Assembly: GCA_045106815.1 (NCBI GenBank)
Contig: JBGCFG010000079.1
Coordinates: 1 to 64,000 of the forward strand
Reading direction: 5' to 3'
From: JAUIAI01 sp045106815
Lineage (GTDB): Bacteria; Pseudomonadota; Gammaproteobacteria; Burkholderiales; Burkholderiaceae_E
DNA length: 64,000 nucleotides
Shown: piece by piece, positions 42,001 to 48,102 of the stretch
Layout of the letters: each line of letters begins with the position of its first letter
Numbering within the stretch: position 1 is the first letter of the stretch
Notes under the pieces: model-generated
The model's database searches: none
Told to the model about the DNA's origin: nothing
Seen by the model: only the letters and a program-made list of their open reading frames with translations
Translations under genes and position numbers: made by a program

Positions 42001-43148
42001 CCTCTGGCGATGGGTCGCTGGCGATCAGCGGCTCAGCCAGGATCCCAAGTGGCCCACGAAGCCAATCCAGTCGTTCCCGCCGGCAGACGCTCTTTAACGG
42101 TCGATTTGTGATTGAACCCAACCGTTTCGTTGTGCCCATTGGGCCAGGTCAGAGAATTGCCGTTTCAGGCAAGACGATTCTTCAGGGTGCGCACTCGGGC
42201 ATTGATTTGTCAGGCGACATCCTTGTCGATGAAGGCGTGATTGAAGTGCAGGGTTCGGGCGCCCCGTCTGCACCGTCAGACCTTGTCTTTGTTGATGAGC
42301 AGCCAGAAGCGGAACAAGCGGCAGATGCGGCAGATACGAAAGGCGACGACGGTAATTCACCTGAGATCAAAGCCAATCTGAACATCGATACGGGTCAAAA
42401 CCTACGAGTAGTGGGTAGTGGCATTCGTGCACGCCTCGTGGGCAAACTGAAACTGGGCGGCGTCTTGCCTGCGTCGCCTCGCCTCACCGGCCGCGTGGAC
42501 GTTAGTGACGGTTCATATCGGGCTTACGGCCAGGCACTTGACATTAAGCGCGGCATCGTTCGATTCAATGGACCGGCTGACAATCCGAACCTTGACATCC
42601 TGGCCATACGCCCGGCACTTCCGGTAGAAGTCGGTGTGAGTGTGAACGGGACTGCAGCTGTGCCCACGATCGAACTGGTCTCCACACCAGAGCTGCCAAA
42701 TGCAGAGAAACTGTCCTGGCTTGTGCTGGGCGCGGGACTTGACTCTGCCCCGGGGGCGGCTCAATCGCTTGCTCTGCAGCAGGCGGCCAAGAGCCTGGTC
42801 GGTGCGGACAACAGTGATGAGCAAGGCGGCATTGCTGAACGCCTCGGTTTTGACAGTCTTGGTCTGGGCTACGCATCTGATACCGGCCCGCAGCAAGGTG
42901 TCACTGACAGCGGTGGACCAAAGGGTCTTCCGGGTAGTTCCAGCAACTCGGGTAGCGTCACAGCCGAGGAGGTGGTGACGGTCGGCCGGCAATTGTCATC
43001 CAAAGTACGGATCAGTTACGAGCAAGGTCTGCGCGGGGTGCAGAACCTGCTGCGTATTCAGTACGACGTCAGCAAACGACTCGCTGTCAGAGCGCAGACC
43101 GGCAGCGATAATGCCGTCGATCTGCTCTACTTCTTTTCATTTGACTGA
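39009..43148 (+). CDS. tamB: TamB inner-membrane-anchored translocation protein
   Basis: The 1379-residue protein has one N-terminal membrane helix (residues about 20-45), a very long beta-helical body and the C-terminal TamB (DUF490) domain containing GLGYASDTGPQQG and RISYEQGLRGVQNLL. It bridges the periplasm to TamA. ATG overlaps the tamA stop, so the two are translationally coupled. It is among the longest genes in the window and has no frameshift. Confidence 0.93.
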   Translation: MAKTAMAKYAGSPRTSLSKQFMRAVAITFATLLVIVCVVLIAGVAWLNTAHAREFLVSFAAKQLKTPERELIITAASGSLLSTIEIEQLVYRNPGIELAVSRLRLQWSVSELLSRKLLLTALDVGPVTLELKQTNDTPPNEPNAGVPNSLALPIDFELKRFSLSELSVKTAGAADPLVFANLGFAIGYERANKPHQFALTDVTATTPWGQLQDLAISMGDAAPFALDVQGQWQGPVAEQTLNVDLTGSGSLEDFALTATAIAGSGAGSARVSAQAQPLNPVPWKTLDVRLESFDLQAFDPQAPRTSVDAQLKLANLEASSPDINPEKRKMRDRLQASLTMVNRAPGLFSAARLPIRGAAMTVVAAYRDDPAQGMITIADLDLGLSAQSAVNQSRITGDIKVDLSDPIQIANQTLPAITGTLSFNNIDANQWIDTIPPTALVGSLALSRHQLELQLNQSEEIPFEPPAGLSLPIEAPSAPPSIQVQVSAKADQLRIDEVQASFNDTLVDVKGQAALSPPYEVSIDGALENLKLENWLTAEQQAASPLASGELNADFSVNGPTLAPAQTNVKLRVFDSLLGGKPLITNLDAMLTTEQAGGLARVSAVNASLSLGKNQLKATGALGESNDVLALTGQLGALSAFDNRLAGDLNLDANLTGAFDALRARLNARGSKLKVAQSDSALSLQGLELTADLPIKTDPGPDEVLSFKVTANRFKSGDTEIRRAQLTVEGTPKQHTYDASVSSGPWAGRIKGRGKALLDNNPSWATTIRSFDVAGKLKARLRSQAKLAVSAEEINLQALQLVSGAGRVTVDQARVQLGETPDLSVSASARNLIVSDILSAVSSIEVPAELSRLRAQANIELAGSGAEDLSGRVSLDLDEKHQPRDPPAATVAKTKLGIQPGRVLDLAASSGKLTGRLALELPSLEFSHAYTGDDLQVDGAISLRGDIGGTTNKPTWIAKIKGADLAVLQRSVGWRLDRGVLNATITPKQIELTELKIASGDGSLAISGSARIPSGPRSQSSRSRRQTLFNGRFVIEPNRFVVPIGPGQRIAVSGKTILQGAHSGIDLSGDILVDEGVIEVQGSGAPSAPSDLVFVDEQPEAEQAADAADTKGDDGNSPEIKANLNIDTGQNLRVVGSGIRARLVGKLKLGGVLPASPRLTGRVDVSDGSYRAYGQALDIKRGIVRFNGPADNPNLDILAIRPALPVEVGVSVNGTAAVPTIELVSTPELPNAEKLSWLVLGAGLDSAPGAAQSLALQQAAKSLVGADNSDEQGGIAERLGFDSLGLGYASDTGPQQGVTDSGGPKGLPGSSSNSGSVTAEEVVTVGRQLSSKVRISYEQGLRGVQNLLRIQYDVSKRLAVRAQTGSDNAVDLLYFFSFD

Positions 43149-43170
43149 CAGCCAGTCGTTCAAGAACCGA

Positions 43171-44898
43171 CTAGTTGTTTCGCAAGTAGTTAATGACATT
43201 GCTTGCAATTCGGCACTCTGGTGTCTGCGTCGCGAAGGCACCCGTACACGTGGGCAACACACGGTCATAGTCAGTTGTACCGAAATTAAACACAATGCCG
43301 CCACTGGGACGCGTGAATTCGGTCATCGCGGCATTTGGCCCCGGTACTCCCGTTAAATTGATTTGGGGCGCACTTGCCGGGTTCTCCGAGGGAGAGTCCC
43401 ATTCAGCAGCCGGCAGACTGGTTAGCGCGAGGATTTTGGTGTCTGTGGGCACACCATCGCCACCAGTCGGAACAGGCTTGGCTCCGACAAACGTGTAATC
43501 CACGCCATCAGATTCATAGCTATGAATCTGATACTGGCCGCCAAACTCTGAGCCATTGGTGAGTCCCGTCCCGGCAAACGCCCAATGGGTGGAATCGTAA
43601 ACCGTATAGTCGCGCTCTAGTTGGGCAGCAGGTGCGGTGCCACTATTGATAAAGCCGCCTTTGAAAAAGCTGGCGCCAATCGTGCGGCCTTCACGGTCGA
43701 ATTCAAACCAGTTGGCACCGGCAGTACCGCTCTGTCGCTCAATCAGGGTTTTGCCCAGCGCGCGACCATAGTCATCCGTTACGCGTCTAATGCGCCACCA
43801 CATGGTGTTGCCCGACATGATGATCGCGTGATCGCCGCCATCAATGTGCGCATCAAGCTCATCTCGCATGGTCTGGGTCCAGTACTCGTCATGCCCAACC
43901 GTCAGGAACACTTTGTAGGGGTCTAAGGCCTGCGGATCTTCATGCAAATCATCGCTGGTGATGTAGTCCATCTTAATGCCGCGCGATTCTGCCCAGCGAA
44001 TGTAGGACACCACCCCGATGATGTACTCCTCGCCCGTAGCATCCATAGATGGTCGGAACATCGACAACGCTTGTGCCCTGACACCATTGGAAGAATTAAA
44101 TTCGTAGGCGCTCTTGCCACCCCACGGGTTGTAGGCCTGGGCAGTATCAAATGGAATCTGAAACACCATGTTCGTATCAGCCGCCGGTGTTCGAGTTTTT
44201 ACGACGAACGCCAACCAGGCGGGCTCACCACCCGAAGGAGAAGTGAAGCGAGCACGGTAGTAGCCGCTTTCCCAATCAAGCGGTACCTCCAGCGTCAAAC
44301 CAACCGGCCAGTTGCAACAATTGACCCAGGCATCATTCGGAACCGTCTGCTTGGTCATTGATGCCGTTGAGTTCAGAACGACCTCATCGGTTTCGCCAAT
44401 ACGGAAAATTGTTACTGCGGCATTACGAGTGCTTGCTGAGCCAGCATGGTCTGATAGATGAAAGGTGATGCGCTGACCTGCGTAAACCGTGTTGCAGTTG
44501 GCATAGGCATCTATTGTTGACCCGATCATGCTGGGGGCTTCGCCTCCAGATGTGGCTGAGCCAGATCCCGTACCCGTCTCAGCGCAATCAGCTGGAATCA
44601 CATTGCCACTCGGTGGCGGCCCACCGGCAGGCGGAGGACCGCCCGCTGGCGGCTCATCTCCACCACCACCACCGCAGGCCACCAAGGCAGCCGCAAGTCC
44701 TATTGATAACAATGCTGCGCGCGGCCACCGACGCGCGGCCATCGATCCTTTCAGGCGCTGCACGGTGGCTGCCTGATCAGAGGCTACTGAATCCAGCAGG
44801 GCCTCAGGTTCGCGATTGCTATCGATATGAAAAGGTGCTTCGGAGGGTTTTGAGAAATGGCGTTGCGTCACAGTCGGGTCCTTGCTGAAAGCTGACAA
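43171..44898 (-). CDS. Lipoprotein with dimethylformamidase-like domain
   Basis: The 575-residue reading includes a lipoprotein signal ending LVAC, a low-complexity GGGGGDEPPAGGPPPAGG linker and a domain of about 450 residues. That domain resembles the large subunit of N,N-dimethylformamidase: VGHDEYWTQTMRDELD, HAIIMSGNTMWWRIRR and a C-terminal FNFGTTDYDRVL. Those enzymes hydrolyse N,N-dimethylformamide at a mononuclear iron, but here the small subunit is absent. The lipobox is 70 or more residues from TTG 44898; ATG 44742 with AAGGA upstream fits a normal lipoprotein better. It faces tamB and converges with it. Confidence 0.7.
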   Translation of the reverse strand: MSAFSKDPTVTQRHFSKPSEAPFHIDSNREPEALLDSVASDQAATVQRLKGSMAARRWPRAALLSIGLAAALVACGGGGGDEPPAGGPPPAGGPPPSGNVIPADCAETGTGSGSATSGGEAPSMIGSTIDAYANCNTVYAGQRITFHLSDHAGSASTRNAAVTIFRIGETDEVVLNSTASMTKQTVPNDAWVNCCNWPVGLTLEVPLDWESGYYRARFTSPSGGEPAWLAFVVKTRTPAADTNMVFQIPFDTAQAYNPWGGKSAYEFNSSNGVRAQALSMFRPSMDATGEEYIIGVVSYIRWAESRGIKMDYITSDDLHEDPQALDPYKVFLTVGHDEYWTQTMRDELDAHIDGGDHAIIMSGNTMWWRIRRVTDDYGRALGKTLIERQSGTAGANWFEFDREGRTIGASFFKGGFINSGTAPAAQLERDYTVYDSTHWAFAGTGLTNGSEFGGQYQIHSYESDGVDYTFVGAKPVPTGGDGVPTDTKILALTSLPAAEWDSPSENPASAPQINLTGVPGPNAAMTEFTRPSGGIVFNFGTTDYDRVLPTCTGAFATQTPECRIASNVINYLRNN

Positions 44899-45235
44899 GC
44901 ACCGGCCGTTTATTTGATTTCGACGGCTCGATTCAGGGGGAGTAAGCAGATGTTAAGAGAATCGGCACTTTTTAAACTGTGAATCACTACCAATTTCCGG
45001 CATTTAAAGGTTAAATCTGCTTGCATCCAACACCGAACCATCGAATTTCTGGCTCAAGTCACATGCTCGCCCAGAATTTTGCTGGCATGGTCAGTCCATA
45101 TTTCCGCTTGATCAAGCTATGCCAACGGGTGTTCCACCGGTCAAATCGAGCAATTACGGTATCCTGCGCCCATGTTGAAAGTGACTGTCCGCCGCTGGTT
45201 TTCCGGTTTGCTCCCCAAATTAAGTAGTTAGTGTC
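44899..45235. other. Intergenic region upstream of miaB
   Basis: These 337 bases separate divergent genes (the lipoprotein and miaB). They are AT-richer than the surroundings. I see no standard promoter that I can place with confidence. A 19-codon reading frame at 45172-45231 ends five bases before miaB and is listed separately. Confidence 0.6.
45172..45231 (+). CDS. Possible 19-residue leader peptide upstream of miaB
   Basis: ATG at 45172 opens a 19-codon frame, MLKVTVRRWFSGLLPKLSS, that stops at TAG five bases before the miaB ATG. It is basic and ends amphipathic. No clear ribosome site is seen. It could be a translational coupler or a chance reading frame. Confidence 0.3.
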   Translation: MLKVTVRRWFSGLLPKLSS

Positions 45236-46606
45236 ATGGCCCGCAGAGTCTATGTAAAAACTTATGGTTGTCAGATGAATGAATATGACTCTGACAAGAT
45301 GGTTGACGTGCTGGCCGACGGCGAGCAGATGGAAAGAACCGCGCAGCCGGAAGATGCCGACGTGGTTCTGTTTAATACCTGCTCAGTCAGAGAAAAAGCC
45401 CAGGAAAAGGTTTTCTCGGAACTAGGCCGACTCAAGGCACTGAAGAAGCAAAAGCCTGATCTCATCATTGGCGTTGGCGGGTGCGTCGCGAGCCAGGAGG
45501 GTGAGGCAATCGTCAAGCGTGCCCCGCATGTCGATCTCGTGTTTGGCCCCCAGACCCTGCACAGACTGCCCGGCATGATCCAGGCCCGTAGGCAATCCGG
45601 GCGATCGCAAGTCGACATTAGCTTCCCGGAAATCGAAAAATTCGACCACCTGCCGCCCGCGCGCGTGGAAGGTCCATCTGCCTTTGTCTCGATCATGGAA
45701 GGCTGCAGCAAATACTGCAGTTTTTGCGTTGTGCCCTACACGCGTGGCGAGGAAGTCTCCCGGCCCATGACTGACATCCTGACAGAAGTCGCTGAGTTAG
45801 CGGCTCAGGGCGTCAAAGAAGTGACACTGCTTGGACAAAACGTCAATGCCTACCTTGGCCCGATTGAAAAACCTGAAGAGACGTCAGAGGCATCCGCGGC
45901 CAACGCCGCCGCACTTGAAGAAGCCGACTTTGCAACCTTGCTCGAATACGTCGCCGAGATTCCCGGCATTGAGCGAATTCGCTACACGACCTCTCATCCG
46001 CGCGAGTTCAGTCAACGTCTGATTGATGCGCATGCGAGCATCACCGCCCTCGCCCGCCATGTGCATTTGCCCGTTCAATCAGGCTCTGACCGAATCCTGT
46101 CAGCCATGAAGCGTGGCTATACCGCCCTTGAGTTCAAGTCGATTGTCCGACGCCTGCGAAAACAAGATCCTGATTTGAGCATTGGCTCAGATTTCATCGT
46201 CGGCTTCCCCGGCGAATCAGACGCTGACTTTGAACAGACCATGTCGCTGGTTGAGTGGGTCGGTTTTGATCATTCGTTTAGCTTTATATATAGCCCGCGG
46301 CCGGGCACACCTGCCGCAGCGCTGAGCGACGACACGCCCCATGAGGTTAAGTTAAGCCGTCTTAAGCGGCTCCAAAAAACGATCGAACAGAATGCCGCGA
46401 GTATCAGCGCAAGCATGGTTGGCTCCAAGCAGCGCATTTTGGTCGAAGGGCCTTCCAAGAAAGACCCAGCCGAGTTAAGCGGACGAACCGGCAATAATCG
46501 TGTTGTTAACTTTGCCGCACCCGCGCATCTGATCGGTGCGATGGTCGAAGTCCGAATTACTGAGGCGCTGCCTCACTCGCTGCGTGCGACCGTTCTCAGT
46601 CACTGA
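45236..46606 (+). CDS. miaB: tRNA-2-methylthio-N6-isopentenyladenosine synthase MiaB
   Basis: The 456-residue protein has the N-terminal UPF0004 domain (KTYGCQMNEYDSDKM, NTCSVREKAQEK, GVGGCVASQEG with three cluster cysteines), the radical-SAM motif GCSKYCSFC with CxxxCxxC, HVHLPVQSGSDRIL and a C-terminal TRAM domain. It methylthiolates A37 in tRNAs. The stop overlaps the start of the next gene (TGATGA), so a downstream barrel gene is translated in the same operon. Confidence 0.96.
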   Translation: MARRVYVKTYGCQMNEYDSDKMVDVLADGEQMERTAQPEDADVVLFNTCSVREKAQEKVFSELGRLKALKKQKPDLIIGVGGCVASQEGEAIVKRAPHVDLVFGPQTLHRLPGMIQARRQSGRSQVDISFPEIEKFDHLPPARVEGPSAFVSIMEGCSKYCSFCVVPYTRGEEVSRPMTDILTEVAELAAQGVKEVTLLGQNVNAYLGPIEKPEETSEASAANAAALEEADFATLLEYVAEIPGIERIRYTTSHPREFSQRLIDAHASITALARHVHLPVQSGSDRILSAMKRGYTALEFKSIVRRLRKQDPDLSIGSDFIVGFPGESDADFEQTMSLVEWVGFDHSFSFIYSPRPGTPAAALSDDTPHEVKLSRLKRLQKTIEQNAASISASMVGSKQRILVEGPSKKDPAELSGRTGNNRVVNFAAPAHLIGAMVEVRITEALPHSLRATVLSH

Positions 46607-48087
46607 TGACAAAAGCCGTGACTGCTGTCGCCCAACCCCTCCAGCGGATAGCTGGCGCGGTGCGTGTCTGCGTAGTGGCCTGCCTGCTGGCGATCATGCC
46701 GTCAATGGTTCAAGCCAACGACTCTGATCTTGCCTCCCTTGAGCGAGTGCCTGATATCGGGCACAAACTAGAGCGTGGGATAGGTTTGCCACTTTATGCG
46801 GCTGGCAAAGTCGAAGGCATTGAGTCCTTTAGCCCTTTGGCAAGACTCATTGGCGAGGCAAATCGAATGATCCGGGCCCGACAATTCCGCCCGGCTTACC
46901 GATTATTGTCACCTGAGACCGACCTATACGCAGGCGATACCGAGTTCGACTATTTGCTCGGCATTGCAGCTTTGGAGTCGGGCCGGCCGGGTGAGGCAGT
47001 GCTTGCCCTGGAGCGCGTTCTGATCAACCAGCCAAATCGTCTGCGTGCGCGCGCAGAACTGGCACGCGCGTATCTGGCCCTGCAAGAGCGAGACAACGCA
47101 AGAAGAGAATTTGAATCGGTTGCCGCTCAGCAAATTCCGGCCGAGGCCCGGGAAGTCATCGCGCGATACCTTGATGCGCTGTCGCGTGTGAAAAACCAAC
47201 CTGACCCTGTTATCAGCGCGACTGTCAGTATTGGCATCGGCTATGACAACAATGTGAACATCGGCAGTTCTGCTGAAACATGGCTCCTCGCCGACGGCAC
47301 TGCCGTGACACCATTGCCGCCAAGCCAGCCGCAGAAAACAGCATTTGCGAGCCTTTCCGGCGGCATAAAAGCGACCGTTCCGATTAACGGTCGCCTGCAA
47401 TGGATCACCGGTATCAACGGTATGCTCCGCAACCATCCTTCCGCCCATACACTTGATCAGGAACAGGTCGATGTATCGACCGGGTTCGTTTATCGAAACA
47501 AATGTCATCAAGTGAAGATGCTCGGCCAGGCGCAATTGCTCAGTGTTGACCAGGATGCCTTTCGCAACGCGGCGGGTCTGGTCGGACAGTGGCAATGTGA
47601 CCTGAACGCGCAGCAGCAGCTTGGCGGATTTGCACAAAGATTTGAACTGCGCTTTCCCGATCAGGATCAACTAGACGCAGCAAGGCAGTCGCTAGGCGTT
47701 TCCTATGCGCGCCTGCTACCGGTTGTTAAAGATGCGATCTTGCTTGGCACAGTACAAACCGGACGTGAATACTCGAAGACGGGCCTTGCGAACCTTAGCT
47801 ACGACTTCACGGGTATCCGCGTCATGTTGATTGCACCAATTTCGGCAGAATTAAGCGGCTCGTTTGGACTGAACTATGAGATTCGGCGTTTTGACGGTGA
47901 CGAGCCATTGTTTGGCGTCAGACGCGATGATCACCAAACGGAAGTCAGGCTGGGCCTGCAACGCGAGATCGCAGAGCATTGGACGCTGGAACCGCAGCTT
48001 GTCCTAACGCGAAACCGATCAACGCTTGCGCCAAGCGACTTTAGCCGTACCCAGGCACAGTTAGTTGCGAGATACCGGCTGAATTAG
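46606..48087 (+). CDS. Slam-like TPR plus outer-membrane barrel protein (type XI secretion candidate)
   Basis: The 493-residue protein has a signal peptide (VCVVACLLAIMPSMVQA), TPR repeats about residues 100-185 (FDYLLGIAALESGRPGEAV and LRARAELARAYLALQERDNA) and a C-terminal beta-barrel of about 290 residues starting SIGIGYDNNVNIGSS. This layout matches surface lipoprotein assembly modifiers, which export lipoproteins or soluble cargo across the outer membrane. ATG overlaps the miaB stop by one base. The cargo candidate is the next gene. The family call rests on architecture and the GYDNNVN motif rather than a database search. Confidence 0.7.
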   Translation: MTKAVTAVAQPLQRIAGAVRVCVVACLLAIMPSMVQANDSDLASLERVPDIGHKLERGIGLPLYAAGKVEGIESFSPLARLIGEANRMIRARQFRPAYRLLSPETDLYAGDTEFDYLLGIAALESGRPGEAVLALERVLINQPNRLRARAELARAYLALQERDNARREFESVAAQQIPAEAREVIARYLDALSRVKNQPDPVISATVSIGIGYDNNVNIGSSAETWLLADGTAVTPLPPSQPQKTAFASLSGGIKATVPINGRLQWITGINGMLRNHPSAHTLDQEQVDVSTGFVYRNKCHQVKMLGQAQLLSVDQDAFRNAAGLVGQWQCDLNAQQQLGGFAQRFELRFPDQDQLDAARQSLGVSYARLLPVVKDAILLGTVQTGREYSKTGLANLSYDFTGIRVMLIAPISAELSGSFGLNYEIRRFDGDEPLFGVRRDDHQTEVRLGLQREIAEHWTLEPQLVLTRNRSTLAPSDFSRTQAQLVARYRLN

Positions 48088-48102
48088 AGCCGCAGGGAAG
48101 CA

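Noticed and set aside
43149..43190. Terminator between tamB and the lipoprotein gene
   Set aside because: A bulged hairpin with CAGTCG and CGACTA is visible but has no T run of useful length; too weak to call.
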